Shown here piece by piece: positions 15,990-21,561 of a stretch of DNA of 22,676 nt. The stretch's first letter is position 1, and the number at the start of each line of letters is the position of its first letter. The stretch comes from Lachnospiraceae bacterium UBA3814 (lineage in GTDB: Bacteria > Bacillota > Clostridia > Lachnospirales > Lachnospiraceae), in NCBI GenBank assembly GCA_002368575.1, contig DFEA01000095.1:1-22676 (forward strand), given 5' to 3'. The position numbers and the translations under genes are program-made. The notes under the pieces were generated by a model, which saw nothing but the letters and a program-made list of their open reading frames with translations, had not been told where the DNA came from and ran no database searches.

Positions 15990-16072
15990 TTTTATCTACC
16001 GGGGTCACACCCGAGCCGAGCTTACCAGGGCTCGTATCTGGCCCGTCCTGATCATTTCATTATCCCTTAATA
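15990..16072 (-). other. Leader region of the PBP gene
   Basis: This 83-base gap holds no gene. Its transcript can fold CGAGCC against GGCTCG (11-base loop) and CGGG against CCCG just before the start codon, so the ribosome site region may be structured. The promoter at 16059-16086 would produce a leader covering most of it. Confidence 0.4.
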
Positions 16073-16086
16073 TCATTTGATGTCAA
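16059..16086 (-). promoter_or_regulatory. Candidate promoter of the PBP gene
   Basis: -35 TTGACA (16086-16081) lies in the last codons of ftsL, -10 GATAAT (16064-16059) in the gap, with a 16-base spacer. The -35 is a perfect consensus. It would let the PBP gene be transcribed apart from mraZ-rsmH-ftsL. Confidence 0.55.
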
Positions 16087-16561
16087 TATACTGCCTTACA
16101 TAATCATCATCATCCGTTTCATAGGAAACGATCTGATTCTCATTGGCATACTGCATCCCAAGCTCAGTCATGGCCTTAAGCTTTATTTCCTCAAGATCCA
16201 CCGCACCCTTTATCCTGCTTTCGGTGTCGTCGTTCTCCGCCCTGAGAGTATTATACTGAGCCTCGAGCACGGCTATGCTCTTGACCCTGTTCGTAATATC
16301 CGACTGAAGCCTCAGATAAAGGATAAGAGCGGCACCGGTTGCCACCATCGCGCCAGTAAGGAACAGGACCCAGGCAGGATTCATCCTTGCTGCCTTTTCC
16401 CTGTTCCTCCTTGCGACATGCGACAGCTTCGGGCCCGTCTTTTCCACGCTGACCGGATCAAGCGCCCTCACCGCGTTGCCGTATACATAGCGTTCATTAC
16501 CGCGCCCTGCCCCTGCGGCTCTGCCATATTCTTTTACACGTCTTTTAACTGTTCCTGCCAT
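16073..16561 (-). CDS. ftsL: Cell division protein FtsL-like
   Basis: Small bitopic divisome protein. 162 residues: a long basic cytoplasmic tail (1-60), one transmembrane helix (about 63-84, PAWVLFLTGAMVATGAALILYL), then an extracellular coiled coil (about 85-118) and a short acidic end. FtsL proteins are poorly conserved, so the call rests on topology plus position between rsmH and the class B PBP gene. The cytoplasmic tail is longer than in many FtsL proteins. GAGGGGG lies about 5 bases before ATG; the gap to rsmH is 9 bp, so the pair is co-translated from the mraZ transcript. Confidence 0.85.
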   Translation of the reverse strand: MAGTVKRRVKEYGRAAGAGRGNERYVYGNAVRALDPVSVEKTGPKLSHVARRNREKAARMNPAWVLFLTGAMVATGAALILYLRLQSDITNRVKSIAVLEAQYNTLRAENDDTESRIKGAVDLEEIKLKAMTELGMQYANENQIVSYETDDDDYVRQYIDIK

Positions 16562-16570
16562 AAATCCCCC

Positions 16571-17518
16571 TCATAATGATATGGCCTCTTTCTTCTCAAA
16601 CACCCTTAATTTTGCGCTTTTAGCCCTGTTATTCCTTGCCGTCTCCGTTTCCTCGGGAACTACAGGCTTTTTCGTCACCACTCTCCCTTTAGACCTTTTC
16701 CCGCAGATACAGACCGGAAAGCTTTTGGGACAGGTGCACGGAGACTCGTTCCTTCTGAAGCAGTTCTTCACAATCCTGTCCTCCAGTGAGTGAAAGGTTA
16801 TGACTGCGATCCTTCCTCCCTCGGAAAGGCTGTCTATCATTTCATCCAGGCTCTCCTCAAGCACTGTAAGCTCATCGTTGAGCTCTATCCTTATTGCCTG
16901 AAAGCTCTGCTTTGCGGGATGACCCTTCTTGTTCCTTTCCCGTGCCGGAACCGCATTTTTTATGAGCTCTGCCAGCTCCGTGGTGGAAGCTATCTCCTTT
17001 TCCTGCCTTGCCGCGGCTATTTTCTGCGCGATCCTGTCAGCATACCTCTCTTCTCCGTAATCCCTCAGGACTCTCGTAAGCTCCTCCACGGAATATCCGT
17101 TTACTATATCCCTTGCGGTCAGAGCCTGCCTGCGATCCATACGCATATCGAGAGGCGCGTCCAGCTTATATGAAAATCCCCTGTCGGGAGTATCGAGCTG
17201 ATAGGACGATACCCCCAGATCAAGAATGACTCCCTCCACCTTTTCCCTGTGGCATTCCCCGAGTACATTCCTGAAATTCCTGTAATTATCCCGTATGATA
17301 ATCACATTTTCAAAGTCCTTTAATCGTTCGGATGCGGCCGCTACCGCCGCCTCATCCTGGTCGATACCGATCAGAAGACCGTTTTTGTTAAGGCGCCTCA
17401 GGATCTCAAACGCATGTCCGCCGCCCCCCAGTGTGCAATCCACATAGGTCCCTTCAGGCTTAACGTTCAGCATTTCTATCGATTCCCCGAGCAGAACAGA
17501 TTCATGTCTGAATTCCAA
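16571..17518 (-). CDS. rsmH: 16S rRNA (cytosine-1402-N4)-methyltransferase
   Basis: SAM-dependent methyltransferase (formerly MraW) that modifies C1402 in the ribosomal decoding centre. 315 residues, normal length. SAM-binding motif YVDCTLGGGGHA is at 25-36; further signatures are GVILDLGVSSYQLD, RGFSYKLDAPLDMRMD, RIELNDEL and VITFHSLEDRIVKNCFR, and the C-terminal cysteine-rich CTCPKSFPVCICG. The start is TTG, with GGAG 6 bases upstream, giving the family N-terminus MEFRHESVLLGE; no better ATG exists. It follows mraZ by 12 bp, the classical order of the dcw cluster. Confidence 0.97.
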   Translation of the reverse strand: MEFRHESVLLGESIEMLNVKPEGTYVDCTLGGGGHAFEILRRLNKNGLLIGIDQDEAAVAAASERLKDFENVIIIRDNYRNFRNVLGECHREKVEGVILDLGVSSYQLDTPDRGFSYKLDAPLDMRMDRRQALTARDIVNGYSVEELTRVLRDYGEERYADRIAQKIAAARQEKEIASTTELAELIKNAVPARERNKKGHPAKQSFQAIRIELNDELTVLEESLDEMIDSLSEGGRIAVITFHSLEDRIVKNCFRRNESPCTCPKSFPVCICGKRSKGRVVTKKPVVPEETETARNNRAKSAKLRVFEKKEAISL

Positions 17519-17530
17519 GGTAGTCTCCTT

Positions 17531-17959
17531 TTATACGCTCAAACCCAGATCTGCCAGCTTTTCAGCTATGTCATCCATATCATCCATGCTGTTTTCCTGC
17601 TCCCACTGAGCCTTATCCCAGACTTCAATGTGATTTAAGGTGCCCGCAAATACAACATCCTTCGTCAGTCCGGCATATTCCCTGAGCCCCGTCTTTATCA
17701 GTATCCTGCCCTGTGCATCGACCTCACATATGTCAGCGCTTGCGGCAAAGGATCTGACAAGCTTTCGCGTATCCCTGCCTGAGGGAAGTGCGTGGAGCTT
17801 TTCAAGAAAGGTATTCCATTCCTCTGTCGGATATATATACAGACAGCCGTCAAGTCCCTTTGTGATCACGAAGCTCTCCCCCAGATCCTCGTGAAATCTG
17901 GTAGGTACTATTACTCTGCCCTTAGCGTCTATCTTGTGATTATACTCACCTATGAACAA
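17531..17959 (-). CDS. mraZ: Transcriptional regulator MraZ
   Basis: Ring-forming DNA-binding regulator of the division and cell wall cluster, 142 residues, normal size. Two tandem SpoVT-AbrB-like repeats are visible, each with the signature DxxGR: DAKGRVIVP at 11-19 and DAQGRILIK at 81-89. The start is TTG, giving the family N-terminus MFIGEYNHKIDAKGR; the GGGAGG ribosome site is about 12 bases away, longer than usual. Non-standard start and long spacing suggest low translation. Three TGGGN repeats upstream fit MraZ autoregulation. It is the first gene of the cluster. Confidence 0.97.
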   Translation of the reverse strand: MFIGEYNHKIDAKGRVIVPTRFHEDLGESFVITKGLDGCLYIYPTEEWNTFLEKLHALPSGRDTRKLVRSFAASADICEVDAQGRILIKTGLREYAGLTKDVVFAGTLNHIEVWDKAQWEQENSMDDMDDIAEKLADLGLSV

Positions 17960-17973
17960 GGGTAACAGTCACC

Positions 17974-18008
17974 TCCCACAAATAGAACTTTTCACCCACT
18001 TTCTCCCA
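17974..18008 (-). promoter_or_regulatory. Predicted MraZ operator (TGGGN direct repeats)
   Basis: Three direct repeats on the minus strand: TGGGA at 18008-18004, TGGGT at 17998-17994 and TGGGA at 17978-17974, starting 10 and 20 bases apart, so all lie on the same helix face with one register position degenerate. MraZ is known to bind TGGGN repeats spaced by 5 bases in mraZ promoters. They start just after the predicted transcription start, and the last overlaps the mraZ ribosome site. Confidence 0.82.
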
Positions 18009-18020
18009 CTCTTTGACCCT

Positions 18021-18049
18021 ATTCTAGTATAAAGGCATAAAAAAATCAA
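18021..18049 (-). promoter_or_regulatory. Predicted mraZ (dcw cluster) promoter
   Basis: -35 TTGATT (18049-18044), 17-base spacer, -10 TAGAAT (18026-18021). The -35 hexamer lies inside the foot and U-tract of the ychF terminator. Initiation near 18014 gives a leader of about 55 bases holding the MraZ repeats. Confidence 0.7.
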
Positions 18050-18065
18050 GCCCCGAAACCGGGGC
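18039..18065 (-). terminator. Intrinsic terminator downstream of ychF
   Basis: Minus-strand transcript forms GCCCCG/CGGGGC with a 4-base loop, then UUGA and seven U residues. It isolates the dcw cluster from ychF transcription. It lies about 115 bases after the ychF stop and shares bases with the mraZ -35 element. Confidence 0.85.
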
Positions 18066-18179
18066 CCGATCCCTTGAAAAGCCGTATATATCCACAATAT
18101 ATAGTATGCTCTCGCATGAAGCAGGACATGCTGCAACAACATGTTGAAATAAATAGTTTATAATTTCTTTAATTATTTT
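18066..18179 (-). other. ychF 3' untranslated region with small inverted repeats
   Basis: No gene is seen. The region holds the palindrome CAACATGTTG, a TATATA/TATATA inverted repeat with a 7-base centre, and a GCATG/CATGC pair. It probably forms a loosely structured 3' end of the ychF message. An embedded small RNA cannot be supported because no clear promoter was found. Confidence 0.35.
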
Positions 18180-19277
18180 TTATACATTAAACCTGAAAAG
18201 TATAACGTCACCGTCCTGAACCACATATTCCTTTCCCTCGAGACCGACTATCCCCTTTTCCTTTGCGGCAGACAGTGATCCGCACTCAAGAAGATCCTTG
18301 TAATTGACCACCTCGGCACGTATAAAGCCTCTCTCAAAGTCGCTGTGTATCTTACCGGCTGCCTGCGGAGCCTTCGTCCCTCTTTTTATTGTCCAGGCTC
18401 TGGTCTCATCCTCTCCGGCAGTCAGGAAGCTCATCAGATTAAGTATACGGTAGCTTGCCCTTATCAGCTTGTCAAGCCCCGACTCCTTAAGGCCAAGCTC
18501 CTCAAGGAACATGGCTTTTTCATCCTCCGCAAGCTCGGCTATCTCCTGCTCTATCTGGGCACAGATAACGAATACCTCATAATCCTCCTTCTTCGCAAAT
18601 TCCCTGACCTTTGCGACAAAGCCGTTGCTGGCGCCATCATCCGCAAGATCATCCTCGGATACGTTTGCTGCAAAGATGACAGGCTTTGCCGTCAGAAGGT
18701 TATAGGAGGCAAACCACTCCTCCTCGTCCTCGTCCTCCGGTTTAAAGCTCTTAGCAGGCTTGCCGTCCTCCAGATGTCGGATAAGGCGCTTAATAAGCCC
18801 TACCTCCTTTGCTATCCTTTTATCATTATTTGCGGCCCTGCCCTGTTTTGCCGCCCTTCTCTCCAGGACCTCTATATCGGCAAAGATCAGCTCCAGGTCA
18901 ATGGTCTCTATATCCCTTACCGGATCGATGCTTCCGTCGACATGTACTATATTGGTGTCCTCAAAGCAGCGGACAACATGCACTATGGCATCTACCTCTC
19001 TGATATTAGCCAGGAACTGATTGCCCAGTCCCTCCCCCTTTGAGGCTCCCTTTACAAGCCCTGCTATATCCACGAACTCTATCGTCGCCGGGGTCACCTT
19101 CTTAGAGTGATACATGTCCCACAATAGCTTGAGCCGCTCATCCGGTACTGCCACCACCCCTATGTTGGGATCAATGGTGCAGAACGGATAGTTTGCCGAT
19201 TCTGCCCCGGCCTTGGTAAGTGAATTAAACAATGTACTCTTCCCGACGTTGGGAAGACCGACTATACCCAGTTTCAT
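18180..19277 (-). CDS. ychF: Redox-regulated ATPase YchF
   Basis: Obg-related P-loop protein (OLA1/YchF) that binds and hydrolyses ATP and associates with ribosomes. 365 residues, normal size. G1 motif GLPNVGKST is at 7-15, G3 DIAGLVKGAS at 70-79 with the following GEGLGNQFL, and the G4 position reads NVSE at 205-208 in place of NKxD, the change that gives ATP rather than GTP specificity in this family. The C-terminal TGS domain (from about 280) contains RAWTIKRGTKAPQAAGKIHSDFE. ATG with AGG 8 bases upstream. Its upstream side is the end of an integrated element, with no obvious promoter of its own in the 109-base gap. Confidence 0.97.
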   Translation of the reverse strand: MKLGIVGLPNVGKSTLFNSLTKAGAESANYPFCTIDPNIGVVAVPDERLKLLWDMYHSKKVTPATIEFVDIAGLVKGASKGEGLGNQFLANIREVDAIVHVVRCFEDTNIVHVDGSIDPVRDIETIDLELIFADIEVLERRAAKQGRAANNDKRIAKEVGLIKRLIRHLEDGKPAKSFKPEDEDEEEWFASYNLLTAKPVIFAANVSEDDLADDGASNGFVAKVREFAKKEDYEVFVICAQIEQEIAELAEDEKAMFLEELGLKESGLDKLIRASYRILNLMSFLTAGEDETRAWTIKRGTKAPQAAGKIHSDFERGFIRAEVVNYKDLLECGSLSAAKEKGIVGLEGKEYVVQDGDVILFRFNV

Positions 19278-19319
19278 AAATAATACCTACTTTCCTTTAT
19301 TTTCAAGCTTTTCAGCCTC

Positions 19320-19383
19320 GTAACATCCTGTTACGTAACAATCGCGTAACAATTTGATGTTACTTTTCGTTATTTTCCGTTAC
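19320..19383. repeat. TGTTAC/GTAACA repeat cluster at the integrase end of the element (candidate att region)
   Basis: GTAACA occurs at 19320, 19335 and 19346, and its complement TGTTAC at 19329 and 19358, with a related CGTTAC at 19378. Two copies form the perfect 12-bp palindrome TGTTACGTAACA (19329-19340). The cluster lies between the integrase stop and ychF, where an element end and recombinase binding sites are expected. The core attachment sequence cannot be fixed because the other element end is outside the window. Confidence 0.6.
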
Positions 19384-19386
19384 CTT

Positions 19387-20532
19387 TTATAAAAACAGAC
19401 CGTCAAGATACTCCGAAAATCTCTCAGCTTCATCAGCCTGGCTTTTACCCGTCTGATGCACATAAGTATCAACCGTTATCTTAATACTCGAATGCCCCAG
19501 CATCCTGCTTAAGAACTTGTAATTTGTGCTGTTTTCGCAAAATCTTGTAGCCATCGTGTGTCTGAGATCATGCATCGACAATCTTTTCACACCGGCCTGC
19601 TCGCACCTTTTCTGAAGTGCAGCATCATATGTGCTGTTCTTCGTCGGGTAGCCTGTTCGGTTAATGAACACAAGGTCTTTAAACTCATCCGGAGTATTAT
19701 CGTTCGCGTAGCCGCCACGATTTTTTATCCCACTAAGAAGCTCATATGCCGTCTTTGTCAGCGGAACCTCCCTGATCCCATGCCTGGTCTTCGGCGGTCC
19801 CCAGCGCCACTCCTGTGTACTATATCGGAACTCCAGTGTCTTTTCAACCTTAATGATACGATTTTCAAGATCAACATTCTTCCATTCCAGTCCGATCAGT
19901 TCCCCGGTACGAAGACCGGTTTCCAGGATCAAACGGAACTGCTCATAGTAACTGTAATCTTTTGCAACCTCGATAAATCGCTTTTCCTCTTCTATTGTAA
20001 AGAAATCTATAGGCTTTCTTTCTGCTACCGGCGGCATTTTGACACCGCTTTTCGTAACGGGAGATCTTCGGATTACGTCGTTCTCATATGCAGCATAAAA
20101 CATGGTGACCATAGTAAGAAGCGTTTGTTTAATGGTTCCTTCAGCGTATCCTGCCGTCGCCATATCATTAAGAACCTTCTGGCAATGGATCGGTTTCACA
20201 TCCATCATTCGCATACGCCCTATAACCGGCTTCACATCAGACAGATACCTTTCCCTGTAATTTCTGATCGTATTGGCTCGCACAAGCTTTCCGCGCTGTT
20301 TCTGCCACTGTTCGAACCATTCATTAACCGTCATTCCCTCCGAGACAATGATTGCTCCGTGAGAATCGTCATGGATCGTATCAGACAGCCACTGCTTTGC
20401 ATCTTTTAATTCAACAAATGTTCGCATAGCACGTGTACCATCCCGCCTCGTATAGTTGGCCACATATCTCTTGTCTGACTTCCGTTGTGTCAAACCTTTT
20501 CCCAGATCTTTACCTTTTAAATCTTTACCCAA
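19387..20532 (-). CDS. int: Tyrosine recombinase (integrase) of an integrative element
   Basis: Site-specific recombinase that integrates and, with excisionase, excises the element. 381 residues: an N-terminal arm-binding-like domain (about 18-60), a SAM-like core-binding domain (about 65-160), and the catalytic domain (about 175-375) with R208 (GLRTGE), K248, H321 and R324 (HDLRHT), H347 (LGHSS) and nucleophile Y357 (DTYVH). All catalytic residues are present, so it should be active. It resembles Tn916-type integrases. The start is TTG with GGAG 7 bases upstream; the first residues contain a GKDL duplication. It is preceded by its own promoter, an operator-like repeat and a leader hairpin, and lies beside xis, as in many integrative elements. 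No terminator follows before ychF. Confidence 0.95.
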   Translation of the reverse strand: MGKDLKGKDLGKGLTQRKSDKRYVANYTRRDGTRAMRTFVELKDAKQWLSDTIHDDSHGAIIVSEGMTVNEWFEQWQKQRGKLVRANTIRNYRERYLSDVKPVIGRMRMMDVKPIHCQKVLNDMATAGYAEGTIKQTLLTMVTMFYAAYENDVIRRSPVTKSGVKMPPVAERKPIDFFTIEEEKRFIEVAKDYSYYEQFRLILETGLRTGELIGLEWKNVDLENRIIKVEKTLEFRYSTQEWRWGPPKTRHGIREVPLTKTAYELLSGIKNRGGYANDNTPDEFKDLVFINRTGYPTKNSTYDAALQKRCEQAGVKRLSMHDLRHTMATRFCENSTNYKFLSRMLGHSSIKITVDTYVHQTGKSQADEAERFSEYLDGLFL

Positions 20533-20552
20533 CAGTTGTCTCCGCTCCGGTC

Positions 20553-20585
20553 GTTGCTAAACGCGTGCCACCGGCACGCAGCAAC
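20553..20585 (-). repeat. Hairpin in the integrase leader
   Basis: Inner stem GCGTGCC/GGCACGC around a 3-base loop and outer stem GTTGCT/AGCAAC, with a 4-base one-sided bulge: 13 paired positions in all. It lies between the integrase promoter and its ribosome site. No U-tract follows. It may stabilise the message or limit ribosome access. Confidence 0.65.
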
Positions 20586-20611
20586 CTTTCCCGAGATTCA
20601 AATACCCGACA

Positions 20612-20640
20612 ATAATACCACAGCAGGTAACATTTTTCAA
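20612..20640 (-). promoter_or_regulatory. Predicted integrase promoter
   Basis: -35 TTGAAA (20640-20635), 17-base spacer, -10 TATTAT (20617-20612). Initiation near 20605 gives a leader of about 73 bases with the hairpin at 20553-20585. It allows integrase expression independently of xis and the mobilisation genes. Confidence 0.7.
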
Positions 20641-20659
20641 TGTATTTTCAAATGTTACC
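20626..20659. promoter_or_regulatory. Operator-like inverted repeat over the integrase promoter
   Basis: Perfect 10-bp arms GGTAACATTT (20626-20635) and AAATGTTACC (20650-20659) separated by 14 bases. One arm is in the promoter spacer against the -35 hexamer and the other just upstream of it, so a protein on both arms would block RNA polymerase. The arms contain the same TGTTAC hexamer found at the far end of the integrase gene. Confidence 0.65.
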
Positions 20660-20680
20660 CGCATGTAATTTCACCCAAAA

Positions 20681-20902
20681 TCATATGTAACGGTGTTCCG
20701 CGATGTACTCTTCCAATTTCTTACGTATCACCATAGTTTTCTTTTCTCCGGTGGTGATAACAAAGCTGCAGGCAGGGTCCTTGCAGATCTCCCGAAGGCG
20801 GTTGATGCCAATTCCAAAATAAGCTGCCGCCTCATAATATGTAAGCAAATATCTGTCTTTAATAGGAACATCTATTTTTTTCTTTGGTGTTGACATGTTC
20901 AT
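20681..20902 (-). CDS. xis: Excisionase (Tn916 Xis-like)
   Basis: Small winged-helix-type DNA-binding protein that directs the integrase to excise the element. From the chosen start it has 73 residues. After a short basic N-terminus, VPIKDRYLLTYYEAAAYFGIGINRLREIC matches the Tn916 Xis pattern (a recognition region after an RYxLTxxEAAxYFxIG core), and the C-terminal VIRKKLEEYI fits the family. An upstream ATG at 21019 is open but has no ribosome site and would translate a palindromic control region; AGGAGG is 4 bases before the ATG at 20902, and a second ATG two codons on is also possible. It lies directly upstream of int. Confidence 0.88.
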   Translation of the reverse strand: MNMSTPKKKIDVPIKDRYLLTYYEAAAYFGIGINRLREICKDPACSFVITTGEKKTMVIRKKLEEYIAEHRYI

Positions 20903-20964
20903 ATCGCCTCCTTTCTGCCTTCTCGCTGTGTTATTTCGGTGCATTCGCCGCCGATAGCTTTTTA

Positions 20965-20989
20965 TATATCCATGACGCTCATGGATATA
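20965..20989. promoter_or_regulatory. Perfect palindrome upstream of xis
   Basis: Arms of 11 bp (TATATCCATGA and its complement) around a 3-base centre, in the 128-base gap before xis. The following sequence is A-rich on the transcript, so it is not a terminator. It is a likely binding site for a dimeric regulator controlling xis, or an RNA hairpin. A TTGAAA near 21015 may be a -35 element, but no good -10 is seen. Confidence 0.55.
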
Positions 20990-21030
20990 AATCGATATGT
21001 CGCTTATGATTTTCAACATAGATATACGGT

Positions 21031-21537
21031 CTATGATTCTTCATCATATGAATCATTTTCATCATCCCCGTCTGTTTCTTCATCAGGATCAGGTTCATCA
21101 TCCTCATCAGTCACTTCATCCGTATTGATTCCCCCATAAGGCTCTTCTTCGGTGATCTCCTCGGATTCAGACTCTGATATTTCCGTGATGTCTGTGTCGC
21201 TATCCTTCAGCTCATTTTCCTCGCTGACGGTTTTACTGCCCTCTGCCGAACCACTTGCATCGGATCTGCTTCTGATCTCAGTGATCTTATCCGTGACAGC
21301 CTCTTGTGTCATAGCGGTGTCCACGATTTCCTTAAGCTCGGAACCTTCAAAGCAGTAATAGTCCGGCAGATATACAGCGAACATCTCTCCGATAATGGAC
21401 TTCGCCTTACGCTTAAGTTCCTCGATCTTTTTCTGGTCTTTCTTGACCTGCTCCTGAAGCTTTTCCTTATCCCTTTCCAGCTTTTTCTCCAAGCGGATCT
21501 GGGCTTCACTCTTTTGGTTTTCTTCAATTTTGATCAT
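21031..21537 (-). CDS. Element-borne coiled-coil protein with acidic tail, function unknown
   Basis: I do not recognise a family. 168 residues: residues 8-50 are strongly charged and helical (LEKKLERDKEKLQEQVKKDQ and following), a probable coiled coil; residues 50-75 contain a more hydrophobic block with EMFAVYLPDYYCFEG; from about residue 95 the chain is almost entirely D, E, S and T with no positively charged balance. No membrane segment or signal peptide. GGGAG is 9 bases before ATG. It lies 24 bp after the relaxase gene and before xis, so it is probably co-transcribed with the mobilisation gene. The acidic tail could mimic DNA or bind a basic partner, which is speculation. Confidence 0.75.
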   Translation of the reverse strand: MIKIEENQKSEAQIRLEKKLERDKEKLQEQVKKDQKKIEELKRKAKSIIGEMFAVYLPDYYCFEGSELKEIVDTAMTQEAVTDKITEIRSRSDASGSAEGSKTVSEENELKDSDTDITEISESESEEITEEEPYGGINTDEVTDEDDEPDPDEETDGDDENDSYDEES

Positions 21538-21561
21538 GATTTAAGTCTCCCTTCTTCATTC

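Noticed and set aside
18345..19043. Plus-strand open frame of about 232 codons
   Set aside because: It is a shadow of ychF in the opposite strand.
19558..20409. Long open frame on the plus strand (about 283 codons)
   Set aside because: It is antisense to the catalytic integrase gene and shows no family features.
20903..21019. N-terminal extension of the excisionase
   Set aside because: No ribosome site at 21019, whereas AGGAGG precedes the ATG at 20902, and the extension covers a perfect palindrome.
21040..21140. TCATC-rich repetitive stretch that could suggest a repeat array or CRISPR
   Set aside because: It is simply codons for the D/E-rich tail of the minus-strand protein; there are no regular repeats and spacers.
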